This document shows positions 7,575 through 13,719 of a DNA stretch of 21,851 nucleotides, one piece after another. The DNA is from a virus. The position numbers and the translations under genes are program-made. Below the pieces are notes generated by a model, which ran no database searches, was not told the DNA's origin, and saw only the letters and a list, made by a program, of their open reading frames with translations. The DNA is taken from the IMG/VR virus record IMGVR_UViG_3300013005_002249, positions 1-21,851 of that record; one strand, written 5' to 3'. How positions within the stretch are numbered: position 1 is the stretch's first letter; each line of letters begins with the position of its first letter.

Positions 7575-7964
7575 ATGCCAAGAAAAGTATTTGAGTCTTT
7601 CACAAGACTAGATGCCGCAGATGTGAACCTCTATCTGTCTAACGAAACAACCCTGACAGCTTCTACTGTTACGGCCTACACAGCTACAACAGATGATCGC
7701 TACAAGTTTCTTTCCTTTACTGCTGGCTCGGCTGTGACTGTCACAATCGGAACGGCTACTGCCTTTGAGCCTGGTGAGCGTGTAGACATCATCCGAGATG
7801 GTGCTGGAACTGTCACCATCACTCGAAGCGGAACTGCCATCACCCTTGCTGGTCGAGGAACGGCTGGAACTGCTTATGCAATCGGTACTCGCTATGACGC
7901 TGTGACTGTATTGTGTGTTGACACAAACTCTTATCGAGTTATCGGTAACGCAACGGTTCTCTAA
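7575..7964 (+). CDS. Minor tail / tail-tip protein of unknown family
   Basis: A 129-residue protein with a good AGGAAA site before its ATG. The N-terminus (RKVFESFTRLDAADVNLYL) is a helix resembling the attachment segment at the start of many tail-tip and fibre proteins. The rest is a Thr/Ala/Gly-rich beta domain with regularly spaced strands (AVTVTIGTAT, GERVDIIRDGAGTVTITRSG, YRVIGNATVL), a pattern seen in small trimeric fibre or baseplate upper proteins. It lies between the hub and the glycine-rich gene and overlaps the latter by one base. The specific role is not known; a structural role in the tail tip is inferred from position and composition. Confidence 0.6.
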   Translation: MPRKVFESFTRLDAADVNLYLSNETTLTASTVTAYTATTDDRYKFLSFTAGSAVTVTIGTATAFEPGERVDIIRDGAGTVTITRSGTAITLAGRGTAGTAYAIGTRYDAVTVLCVDTNSYRVIGNATVL

Positions 7965-8860
7965 TGGGACTGATACCTTTAGGGATTTTGAGTTCTGCCG
8001 CCACTCAGTTACTTATTGAATACCTAGTTATCGCCGGTGGTGGTGGAGCTGGTACTGGAAACAATGTGAACTCCCCTGGTGGTGGAGGTGGTGCTGGCGG
8101 TTATCGTTCATCTGTCTTGACAGAAAATTCTGGTGGTGGAGCAGGTGCAGAATCTATCCTGAGCTTGTTGCCATTTACTAACTACACAGTTACAGTCGGT
8201 GCTGGCGGTGCGGCTGGTGCGGCTGCTGCAAACGCTAGTGGTACAAGCGGAAGTAATAGCGTATTTTCAACCATTACTTCAAATGGTGGTGGAGGTGGAG
8301 GTGGACATTTAAAGACTCCCCCAACTGGAGGTGGTAGCGGTGGTGGTGGCCCATCTGTTGCACCAGGTGACGCTTCGGCTGGTGTCGGTGCAACTGGTAC
8401 AGCTAATCAAGGTTCCAATGGAGGTAATGGATTCTTTACTTTAGGAAGTCGTGCATCTGGTGGTGGTGGTGGTTCTTCCGCTAATGGAGCTACAGCAACA
8501 TCAACTGTTGGTGGAAATGGTGGATCGGGACAGGCTTCTACAATTACAGGCTCATCAGTATCAAGAGCTGGCGGTGGTGGTGGTGCTGGCTCAACAACTA
8601 GAGGAACTGGTGGAACTGGGGGTGGAGGTCAAGGTGGAAACCCAAGCAACGCGGGTGTAGCTGGTACTACAAACTCTGGTGGTGGAGGTGGTGGTGGTTG
8701 GAACGCTGGTGGTGCTGGTGGTTCTGGTATCGTGATTATCCGATATCCCTCTAACTTTACAATCACAATCGGTGCTGGCCTGACAGGTTCAACTTCAGTA
8801 GTGGGAAATAATAAAATAACATCGTTTACTGCCGGAACAGGGAATGTGAGTTTTGTATAA
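7964..8860 (+). CDS. Glycine-rich tail tip / adhesin protein
   Basis: A 298-residue protein. About 200 residues are dominated by runs of four to seven Gly with intervening Ala, Ser and Asn. They are framed by the EYLVIAGGGGAG entry and the GGSGIVIIRYPS exit, which together mark the glycine-rich domain found in many phage tail proteins. Polyglycine-helix packing of such stretches is known from T-even adhesin gp38, where loops between the helices recognise receptors. A short beta tail (FTITIGAGLTG to GNVSFV) follows. The GGT/GGA-rich DNA resembles a tandem repeat but is coding. It overlaps the previous stop by one base and abuts the next start. Probable receptor-binding role; the receptor is unknown. 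Confidence 0.7.
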   Translation: MGLIPLGILSSAATQLLIEYLVIAGGGGAGTGNNVNSPGGGGGAGGYRSSVLTENSGGGAGAESILSLLPFTNYTVTVGAGGAAGAAAANASGTSGSNSVFSTITSNGGGGGGGHLKTPPTGGGSGGGGPSVAPGDASAGVGATGTANQGSNGGNGFFTLGSRASGGGGGSSANGATATSTVGGNGGSGQASTITGSSVSRAGGGGGAGSTTRGTGGTGGGGQGGNPSNAGVAGTTNSGGGGGGGWNAGGAGGSGIVIIRYPSNFTITIGAGLTGSTSVVGNNKITSFTAGTGNVSFV

Positions 8861-9223
8861 ATGGCACACTACGCTTTTCTAAATGAAAACAACATCGTTA
8901 CCGAAGTGATAGTCGGTATTGACGAAACTGAACTTATTGAAGGACTTGATACTGAAACCTGGTATGGAAACTTTAGAGGACAGCCTTGTAAAAGAACAAG
9001 CTATAACGCAAAGATAAGAAAAAACTTTGCTGGTATAGGATTTAGGTATGATGCCGAGCTTGATGTTTTTATTGCTCCGCAACCTTATGACTCTTGGATT
9101 CTTGATGAACAAACTTACCAATGGCAACCACCAACGCCATACCCTACTGATGGCTTTACCTACTACTGGGATGAACAAAACCTCAGTTGGGTTCTTAGCG
9201 ACTTTTCAGGTGGTCAAGCATAA
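8861..9223 (+). CDS. Tail-tip associated protein of the conserved MAHYAFLNENNIVTEV type
   Basis: A 120-residue protein whose start (MAHYAFLNENNIVTEVIVG), mid-section (CKRTSYNAKIRKNFAGIGFRYD) and Trp/Pro-rich end (PQPYDSWILDEQTYQW, YYWDEQNLSWVL) are familiar from small proteins encoded next to tail fibre genes in many aquatic phages, including cyanophages. Its biochemical role is unknown. The repeated Trp-Asp-Glu segments look like short beta repeats. Its place after the glycine-rich adhesin and before the lysis genes suggests a tail-fibre accessory or capping protein. It follows the previous stop directly and overlaps the next start by one base. I recognise the pattern from memory, not from a search. 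Confidence 0.65.
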   Translation: MAHYAFLNENNIVTEVIVGIDETELIEGLDTETWYGNFRGQPCKRTSYNAKIRKNFAGIGFRYDAELDVFIAPQPYDSWILDEQTYQWQPPTPYPTDGFTYYWDEQNLSWVLSDFSGGQA

Positions 9224-9468
9224 TGTCTGAGGAAACTACTTCAGTTCGGATTACTCAAGCCGACATCTACAAGAAGCAACTAGAGCATGGACAAATTCTT
9301 ATCCAGGTGTTGCAGAAACTAGATCACCTTGACGATGTGCCGGAAAGAATCAGAGAAGTAGAACTCACCCTTGCCAGACTTGCTTGGATTGAGCGAGTAG
9401 CTTACACAGGGCTAACAGCAGCAGTTGTAGCCATCATCGGATTACTAATGACCACGATAGGAAAATAA
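9223..9468 (+). CDS. XhlA-like membrane-anchored lysis accessory protein
   Basis: An 81-residue protein with a soluble N-terminal part (residues 1-50, heptad-like helix QILIQVLQKLDHLDDVPERIREVELTLARL) and one C-terminal transmembrane helix (about 58-78). This coiled-coil-plus-anchor layout is that of haemolysin XhlA-type proteins, which help holins in lysis, and of short membrane proteins encoded beside phage lysins. It overlaps its neighbours on both sides by one base (TAATG at each), so it is translated with the tail tip and endolysin genes. An alternative role is as one of two holin components together with the two-helix protein at 10399. Confidence 0.6.
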   Translation: MSEETTSVRITQADIYKKQLEHGQILIQVLQKLDHLDDVPERIREVELTLARLAWIERVAYTGLTAAVVAIIGLLMTTIGK

Positions 9469-10226
9469 TGAGCTGGTATCCAAAGGTTGCAGGAATACAA
9501 GACAACGGATTCGGTGGCTCTCGTAATGGGCAAGCCATCAACGGAGTAGTCATTCATCATGTGGCAGGAACCAACGGACTCAACTATGTTGCTAACAAGA
9601 ACCCACGCAACTCTCACCCGACCTATCACATTTCCAACTCAGGTGCAGTAACAGGAATCGTAAACCCTGAGCGCAGACCTTACTCAACAGGTGGACAGCC
9701 TGATCCTAGTGCTGTGACCTTCGAGATTGACAACTCATCTGTCGGTGGAGATTGGCCTGTGTCATCTGCCGCGATCGAGGCTTTGATTGATGTAATTGTC
9801 TTTCATGCCAGCATCTCTCCAAGAGCTAACCGAGGCTTTGCTAAGAACATCAAGACTCAGGTACAGCGTGAGTTCTACATTGCTTGGCATCAGCAGTATT
9901 CAGCAACAGCTTGTCCTGGCCCGTTTGTAATGTCACAGCTTGACTACATCGTTGCCGAGTGCAACAAGAGAGCATCTCAAGCAGTCGCACCAGTCGCACC
10001 GGTTATTCCAACACCACCACCAGCCAGCAACAAGCCAAGGCTATTTAGGTTCTTGAAGCGTGGATCAACAGGCTCTAATGTCAAGTACCTTCAGAGCGTT
10101 CTAGGTATCAAGGCTGACGGCATCTTTGGCCCAATCACCGATGCCAGAGTCAGGCAGTTCCAGCGTGAGCAGGGCATCAGGGTAGATGGCGTTGTTGGCT
10201 GGGTTACTTGGGGCAGACTCCCATAG
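9468..10226 (+). CDS. Endolysin: N-acetylmuramoyl-L-alanine amidase with peptidoglycan-binding domain
   Basis: A 252-residue lysin. Residues about 20-155 form an Amidase_2/PGRP domain: GVVIHHVAG (His30/31), HPTYHISNSG (His50, His54), then WHQQYSATACPG (His141, Cys149). His30 or 31, His141 and Cys149 are the expected zinc ligands. A Pro/Ala-rich linker (about 162-180) leads to a C-terminal PG_binding_1 domain (about 184-252) with LKRGSTGSNVKYLQ, GIKADGIFGPIT and GVVGWVTW. It cleaves the amide between MurNAc and L-Ala in host peptidoglycan. There is no signal peptide, so release needs a holin, and a holin gene follows. The downstream gap of 172 bp is the largest in the late region. Confidence 0.93.
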   Translation: MSWYPKVAGIQDNGFGGSRNGQAINGVVIHHVAGTNGLNYVANKNPRNSHPTYHISNSGAVTGIVNPERRPYSTGGQPDPSAVTFEIDNSSVGGDWPVSSAAIEALIDVIVFHASISPRANRGFAKNIKTQVQREFYIAWHQQYSATACPGPFVMSQLDYIVAECNKRASQAVAPVAPVIPTPPPASNKPRLFRFLKRGSTGSNVKYLQSVLGIKADGIFGPITDARVRQFQREQGIRVDGVVGWVTWGRLP

Positions 10227-10398
10227 GTATTGCCCTATAAAGCCCTGTAAGCCTCATAGACGGCCTTTGGGCTTTGGCAAGGGAATCACTTAGGCTAAGA
10301 CCTGCCAAGCCCTGTACGAGCCTCACAGCCCCTCAATTTCTGGCTGGATAGCGTTTATTTGGTTGGGTAAACTGATACAACAAGACGAAAGGCTACAA
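10227..10398. repeat. Non-coding gap with imperfect direct repeats and inverted repeats
   Basis: Two copies of AAGCCCTGTA followed by AGCCTCA and AG lie at 10240-10259 and 10307-10328. They match except for one substitution and a CG insertion in the second copy, and start 67 bp apart. AAAGCCC (10239-10245) can pair with GGGCTTT (10269-10275), and CTTAG/CTAAG form a short palindrome at about 10289-10299. There is no T-run, so a classical terminator is not evident. No ORF with a plausible start was seen apart from an upstream extension of the holin frame. Function unknown: protein-binding site, processing site or remnant of a recombination event. Confidence 0.55.
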
Positions 10399-10587
10399 AT
10401 GCTAAACCCAACACCTGCTACTCGTAAATGGATTTACGGAGTTATTGCCGCAATCGTTCCTCTATTGGTCGCTATCGGCATCTTGTCTGAGGAACTTGCC
10501 TCACCGCTTCTGAATGTCTTTGCCGCAATCTTGACTGTTACAGGATCAGCTCTTGCTATTAGCAATGTGCCATCCGACAACGACTAG
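10399..10587 (+). CDS. Holin, two transmembrane helices
   Basis: I place the start at the ATG at 10399, which has a GAAAGG site 6 nt upstream. An upstream TTG at 10363 has no such site and would add only a polar extension. The 62-residue product has a short N-terminus (LNPTPATRKW), two hydrophobic helices (about 13-31 and 36-54) separated by SEELAS, and a short polar end. This is the shape of a class II holin, which permeabilises the membrane at a set time to release the endolysin. Order lysin then holin is common in actinophages. Its stop overlaps the stop of minus-strand whiB, with no room for a terminator between them. Confidence 0.75.
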   Translation: MLNPTPATRKWIYGVIAAIVPLLVAIGILSEELASPLLNVFAAILTVTGSALAISNVPSDND

Positions 10588-10853
10588 GCTTTAAGTTTCT
10601 GGCGTTCCTCAGCAGTAGTTCCACCCCAGATGCCTTGCATCCCTGCCGATAACGCATAGTCAAAGCACCTCAGTCTTACAGGGCAATCAGCGCAGACTTC
10701 TTTTGCTACCTGCACCATTGACTTTCGAGTTGCTGGGTCATGCTCATCCTCTGGGAAAAAGACCTCTGGGACTTGGCTACAATCAACGCCATCATTGTTT
10801 CTTATTGCTTCCTGCAACTCAATGTATTTGCGTTCAATCTGGCGTAATGTCAT
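10584..10853 (-). CDS. whiB-like: WhiB-family iron-sulfur transcription regulator
   Basis: An 89-residue protein with the four-cysteine arrangement of WhiB proteins: Cys25, then CADC (Cys54, Cys57) and Cys63, followed by the GIWGG turn (74-78) and a Lys-rich end. WhiB proteins carry a [4Fe-4S] cluster and act with sigma factor region 4 in Actinobacteria. Phage copies, such as that of mycobacteriophage TM4, interfere with host WhiB2 and superinfection. It is the only clear minus-strand gene, convergent with the lysis genes and divergent from the early operon, so it may control the switch between them. A good -10 (TCTAAT) lies 8 bp before the ATG with no ribosome binding site, suggesting a leaderless transcript. 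Confidence 0.95.
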   Translation of the reverse strand: MTLRQIERKYIELQEAIRNNDGVDCSQVPEVFFPEDEHDPATRKSMVQVAKEVCADCPVRLRCFDYALSAGMQGIWGGTTAEERQKLKA

Positions 10854-10861
10854 AGGCTCAC

Positions 10862-10889
10862 ATTAGAGTAAAGACACACTAAATAGCAA
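10862..10889 (-). promoter_or_regulatory. Putative whiB promoter giving a leaderless mRNA
   Basis: On the minus strand, TTGCTA (complement of 10884-10889) and TCTAAT (complement of 10862-10867) are separated by 16 bp and match the -35 and -10 consensus at four and five of six positions. The expected start of transcription falls at or within two bases of the whiB ATG (10853). No Shine-Dalgarno sequence is present there. Leaderless transcripts are common in Actinobacteria. Prediction from sequence only. Confidence 0.45.
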
Positions 10890-10890
10890 A

Positions 10891-10915
10891 GCCACGCCGA
10901 GAGAGTTAGCGTGGC
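10891..10915 (+). promoter_or_regulatory. Inverted repeat in the early-operon leader (possible operator or RNA hairpin)
   Basis: GCCACGC (10891-10897) and GCGTGGC (10909-10915) are perfect 7-bp arms around an 11-bp spacer, in the 90-bp divergent region between whiB and the exonuclease gene. The right arm ends 15 bp before the GAGAGGG ribosome binding site. It could be an operator for WhiB or another regulator, or a 5' hairpin in the early mRNA. A GTG at 10911 lies inside the arm, which argues against its use as a start codon. Confidence 0.5.
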
Positions 10916-10943
10916 CTTGCGACAAGGAAAAGAGAGGGAAACC

Positions 10944-11834
10944 TTGCCAGTAAATAAATTATCAGCCGAAACTAACGAGTTGTTTGATGCAGTCCTACTC
11001 GGTGACTTTGCCAACGGCAGTCAAGAGTGGCACGATCTACGCAACGAACCTGGTGCAGTCGGTGGCTCAGACATCGCAGCTATCACCGGACTAAGTGCTT
11101 GGGAATCAGCAATCACCAAGTGGGCTAAAAAGACAGGACAGATTCCTGACGAGATAACACCCAATATGAGCATGAAGCTCGGTACAAAACTTGAAGCACC
11201 AATACTCGACTTGTTTGCTGACGAACATCCTGAACTAGAAATCTACGAAACAGGAACATGGGCAAACAAAGAAAACACTTGGGCTAGGTCTAACCCTGAT
11301 GGACTTTACAAAACCGCTGATGGTGAGTGGGGAATTGTCGAGGTCAAGTTTTCTAGGGATTACTGGTCAGGTGTTCCACAGGCTTACCGCGCACAAGTGC
11401 TTTGGTACATGAGAGTATTCGGTATCAAGCAAGCTAAGTTAGTTGCACTCGCTGGTTCGAGTTACATGGAGTTTGACATCGAGTGGGATGAGTTCGAGGC
11501 TGAAACACTTTGGGATGCTGCTGTCAGATTCCGTCAGGCGTGCCTAGATATGAAAATGCCTTACTGGGATGGAAGCAACTCGACACTAGAAACAGTCAGA
11601 GCCTTATCGCCTGGTATCTCAGACAGCGAGGTTGACCTTGATGACTTGGGTATGCACTACATAAACTCGGTCACAGACGCAGAGAAGGCTAACGCCAAAA
11701 TGACAGAGCTAAAGGCTAGAGTTATACAAGCAATGGATGGGGCAAAGCGAGGTCTAATCTACGGAGAGCATCTGCTCAGCCTTAGATCAAGAGCTGGTGG
11801 CGCACCTTACCTACACCACGAAAGGGCAAAGTAA
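10944..11834 (+). CDS. YqaJ-like viral recombinase / lambda-exonuclease-family nuclease
   Basis: I choose the TTG at 10944, because AAAAGAGAGGG ends 5 nt before it and the same leader occurs before the methyltransferase ATG at 20246. The longer GTG frame at 10911 starts inside an inverted repeat. The 296-residue product carries the YqaJ signature: GGSDIAAITGLS (about 40-51), an active-site Glu in GTKLEAP (E84), Asp in NPDG (D119) and the E-x-K of IVEVKFS (E133, K135). These residues bind the metal ions of the PD-(D/E)XK fold. The enzyme resects double-stranded ends 5' to 3' for recombination. The next gene encodes a likely annealing partner, giving a Red-like pair. Confidence 0.88.
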   Translation: MPVNKLSAETNELFDAVLLGDFANGSQEWHDLRNEPGAVGGSDIAAITGLSAWESAITKWAKKTGQIPDEITPNMSMKLGTKLEAPILDLFADEHPELEIYETGTWANKENTWARSNPDGLYKTADGEWGIVEVKFSRDYWSGVPQAYRAQVLWYMRVFGIKQAKLVALAGSSYMEFDIEWDEFEAETLWDAAVRFRQACLDMKMPYWDGSNSTLETVRALSPGISDSEVDLDDLGMHYINSVTDAEKANAKMTELKARVIQAMDGAKRGLIYGEHLLSLRSRAGGAPYLHHERAK

Positions 11835-12374
11835 ATGGCACAATTTAACCTCAACGATTACGAGCCGGTAGAGCAACGAGTAAAACGCTTTTACAAGGAT
11901 TACAAAGACGGCAGAATCATCACCGACAACATCACCACAGCGCAAGACCGACAGGTTGGCACTTGGGTCACTAAGAGCTACATCTACCTAACCGCTGAGG
12001 ATCAAGAAAAGAACTTACCAAAGGCAACAGGTCTAGCGTTCGAGGTGGACTCTAACAAAGGGCCACAAGCAACATCGGCACTAGAGGTCTGTGAAACTAG
12101 CAGCATTGGTAGAGCATTAGCCAACGCAAACTATTCAGGCAACAAGAGAGCCAGCCGAGAGGAAATGGAAAAGGTTGCCAGAGATGCAAGACCAAAGGCA
12201 ACAGCTAAAGATTGGCTTGCAATGTCCGAAGCGTTAGGGAGTGACATCGAGGGTTTACGATTGTTATACAGCGAAGCCAAAACAGGTGGAGCATCAACCG
12301 CAACTCTCGACAAGATCAAGGCAATAGCTAATGGACTCACAGGCAAAGAGGATTCTGATAGCCTCAATTCTTGA
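11835..12374 (+). CDS. Putative single-strand annealing protein, ERF/Rad52-like
   Basis: A 179-residue protein immediately after the exonuclease stop. The core (residues about 1-115) has a beta-rich start (NDYEPVEQRVKRFYKDYKDGRI, VGTWVTKSYIYL) and the segment SALEVCETSSIGRALANANY. That segment occupies the place of the Gly-Ser-Ala-x-x-Tyr-Ala-Arg-Arg motif of ERF-type annealing proteins. A Lys/Arg-rich linker leads to a short C-terminal helical domain (about 132-168). Pairing with a YqaJ exonuclease supports a role in annealing resected strands during replication-linked recombination. Family assignment is by resemblance and context; no catalytic residues are expected. Confidence 0.62.
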   Translation: MAQFNLNDYEPVEQRVKRFYKDYKDGRIITDNITTAQDRQVGTWVTKSYIYLTAEDQEKNLPKATGLAFEVDSNKGPQATSALEVCETSSIGRALANANYSGNKRASREEMEKVARDARPKATAKDWLAMSEALGSDIEGLRLLYSEAKTGGASTATLDKIKAIANGLTGKEDSDSLNS

Positions 12375-12546
12375 AACTCAAGAGTGCCTACAAGAACAAT
12401 TTATGTTCGGTGAGTTTGACCTAGTAAGCACCATCTGGCAACTACAAAGAGAGAGGGCAACAAGACTAAAAAATGGAAATTATTACACCAGGCCACATAG
12501 TCGAGGAACTACAAAGGCTGACGAGAGAGATGGACAAGGGAGCTAA
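12331..12546 (+). CDS. Small hypothetical protein, overlaps both neighbours
   Basis: A 71-residue frame starting at an ATG inside the end of the annealing-protein gene (44-bp overlap) and running 74 bp into the next gene. The first 45 residues (AKRILIASILETQECLQEQF, then FGEFDLVSTIWQLQRERATRL) look like a real helical protein: they fill the 98-bp gap otherwise left between the neighbours and show ordinary codon use. The last 25 residues (NYYTRPHSRGTTKADERDGQGS) lie fully within the overlap and have a low-complexity polar look. No ribosome binding site is obvious, so translation may depend on the upstream gene. I do not recognise a family. Function unknown. Confidence 0.5.
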   Translation: MDSQAKRILIASILETQECLQEQFMFGEFDLVSTIWQLQRERATRLKNGNYYTRPHSRGTTKADERDGQGS

Positions 12547-12811
12547 CGCTCTCTATGACGCAGAGTGCAAGCTGGCGGATGCAGACTCGGCGTATGACCG
12601 AGCTATCTCACTAGCCTTTATCAACAACTCAGGGACTGTGGCAGACCGACAAGCTGTGGCTAAGTTGCAAGCAGTAGAGGAAAAGCTCAAGGCTGACCTA
12701 GCTAGGGCTGAATACAACCGCATCAAAACCAAGATGAAAACCCTGTCAGACCAAGCAACCATGATGGCTGTAATGAGCAAGAATGTCGAACTCCAATGGC
12801 GGCATGCCTAG
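12473..12811 (+). CDS. Coiled-coil protein of unknown function
   Basis: A 112-residue, almost wholly alpha-helical protein with heptad-like spacing over most of its length (VEELQRLTREMDKGANALYDAE, KLQAVEEKLKADLARAEYNRI, KTKMKTLSDQATMMAVMSKN). A GAGAGGG motif lies upstream, but 15 nt from the ATG, longer than ideal. It belongs to the recombination/replication cluster and could be an accessory to the annealing protein or nuclease. No enzymatic motif is visible. The minus-strand frame over it is a shadow. Confidence 0.75.
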   Translation: MEIITPGHIVEELQRLTREMDKGANALYDAECKLADADSAYDRAISLAFINNSGTVADRQAVAKLQAVEEKLKADLARAEYNRIKTKMKTLSDQATMMAVMSKNVELQWRHA

Positions 12812-12827
12812 CTGGTAGCCTTATCGG

Positions 12828-13052
12828 GTGATAGCGGAAACCTGCTCATGTGGGGCAAAATTCAAGACAGACGAACCTAAGCCAGCCACGCTTGTTCGTG
12901 AGTGGCGGCGTAATCACACTTGTCAAACCGACAACACCGACAACACCGACATCGTTGAAGCTGTCAATGGTGGCGTATCAGAAACCACAATCGCTTTGGG
13001 CTTCCAACCTGGAGAGATGCCAGCCAAGATTTATGATCCGTTCGATGACTAA
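12828..13052 (+). CDS. Small cysteine-containing protein, possible zinc binding
   Basis: A 74-residue protein starting at GTG. Near the N-terminus there is CSCGAKF (Cys6, Cys8) and, after an Arg-rich helix (VREWRRNH), a His-Thr-Cys (His30, Cys32), enough for one zinc site of a short ribbon. The middle contains an Asn-Thr-Asp repeat from a 9-bp DNA duplication (GACAACACC twice), and the end is acidic. The stop overlaps the next ATG as ATGACTAA. The ribosome binding site is weak. I know no named family; a nucleic-acid-binding accessory role is possible. Confidence 0.6.
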   Translation: MIAETCSCGAKFKTDEPKPATLVREWRRNHTCQTDNTDNTDIVEAVNGGVSETTIALGFQPGEMPAKIYDPFDD

Positions 13053-13383
13053 AAAACAATTCCAGAAATACTTAGAGCGTGACTTGGGCTGTTGGCATTG
13101 TGGCTCAACAGGTGATGACCTTATTCCTCACCACCGGCAAAATAGGGGAATGGGTGGCAGTTCAGCTAGGGATATGCCGAGCAACATCGTTCCCCTATGT
13201 GCCGATGCTAACTCAAGGCTAGAGTCCAACGCCGAGTTTGCCGAGCTAGGTCGCAAGCTGGGCTGGAAGCTAAGAAACCATGAGAACCCACTCGAAGTGC
13301 CTATCTTTGGGCATGGTGGCTGGTGGCTACTCAACGATGACTTTACAAAAGACCTGCTGGAATCAGACGCAGAATACTTTTAA
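13045..13383 (+). CDS. HNH-type endonuclease-like protein
   Basis: The start chosen is the ATG at 13045, overlapping the previous stop by 8 bp. A longer frame open from 12850 would lie almost wholly inside the preceding gene. The 112-residue product has a zinc knuckle half (CWHCGS, Cys16 and Cys19), then LIPHHRQNRGMGG and SNIVPLCADANSRLES, which match the His-His and Asn positions of a compact HNH fold seen in actinophage proteins. A second expected CxxC is not obvious, so activity is uncertain. The C-terminal part (GRKLGWKLRNHENPLEVPIF, GGWWLLNDD) is typical of this subfamily. It is the last gene before the structured leader at 13384. Confidence 0.72.
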   Translation: MTKKQFQKYLERDLGCWHCGSTGDDLIPHHRQNRGMGGSSARDMPSNIVPLCADANSRLESNAEFAELGRKLGWKLRNHENPLEVPIFGHGGWWLLNDDFTKDLLESDAEYF

Positions 13384-13521
13384 GGTGCTACTGTAAAGAC
13401 ATAACAGAATAAGAAATGCCGCCTAGAGATCGGAACCCCTAGACGGCGTGGATACCAACAATAAGGCTGTTGGCATCATTACTAAGTGTAGTGTGCCAAC
13501 CTAATTTAGGAGGCACATTTA
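13384..13521 (+). promoter_or_regulatory. Structured 5' leader with mutually exclusive hairpins (riboswitch- or attenuator-like)
   Basis: A 138-nt gap in a packed operon. Stem A: GCCGCCTAG (13418-13426) with CTAGACGGC (13439-13447), one mismatch. Stem B: CCAACA (13455-13460) with TGTTGG (13468-13473). Stem C: GTTGGCA (13469-13475) with TGCCAAC (13494-13500). Stem D: TGTGCC (13492-13497) with GGCACA (13512-13517), plus inner CCTA/TAGG. Stem C shares bases with both B and D, so B+D and C are alternatives. Stem D buries the AGGAGG site (13508-13513) of the next gene, so C would be the translating form. A short frame at 13416-13442 (MPPRDRNP) overlaps stem A. I recognise no known riboswitch class. 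A promoter upstream was not clear. Confidence 0.6.
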
Positions 13522-13719
13522 GTGTTTAACTGGACAAATAAATCATTGGCAGAGATTCTGCCTTACTACGCCAACAATATCTTTATGGCTGAGATGGACT
13601 ACAAAGCCTACGGACTCGATGCCGGTGACTGGGCGATGCTCGTCAAGGAAGCGTTCGAGTCAAAAGTAATCTCACCGACTGTGATGATGGTCATGCTCGA
13701 CAGGGCTAGTGTCCAATGA
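13522..13719 (+). CDS. Small hypothetical protein, first gene of the replication operon
   Basis: A 65-residue protein starting at GTG with a near-perfect AGGAGG site 8 nt upstream, the strongest such site in the early region, and one that the leader hairpin can hide. The sequence (MFNWTNKSLAEILPYYANNIFMAEMDYKAYGLD followed by a helix ending in ASVQ) looks helical and slightly acidic, with no motif I recognise. Its stop overlaps the replisome organizer start as ATGA, so the leader would control both. It may be a small partner of the replication proteins; function unknown. Confidence 0.75.
   Translation: MFNWTNKSLAEILPYYANNIFMAEMDYKAYGLDAGDWAMLVKEAFESKVISPTVMMVMLDRASVQ

Noticed and set aside
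8040-8740. GGTGG-rich repetitive DNA considered as a tandem repeat array or CRISPR
   Set aside because: No constant repeat length or spacers; the repetition follows glycine codons of the tail-tip protein.
10911-10943. GTG at 10911 as the start of the exonuclease
   Set aside because: It lies within the right arm of a perfect inverted repeat and has no ribosome binding site, while the TTG at 10944 has one at good spacing.
12850-13044. Upstream extension of the HNH-like gene at 13045
   Set aside because: It lies almost entirely within the zinc-site gene in another frame, and the ATG at 13045 forms a normal 8-bp overlap.
13418-13447. Leader stem A considered as part of a tRNA or tmRNA
   Set aside because: No acceptor stem, anticodon arm or T-loop signature nearby; only the hairpin fits.
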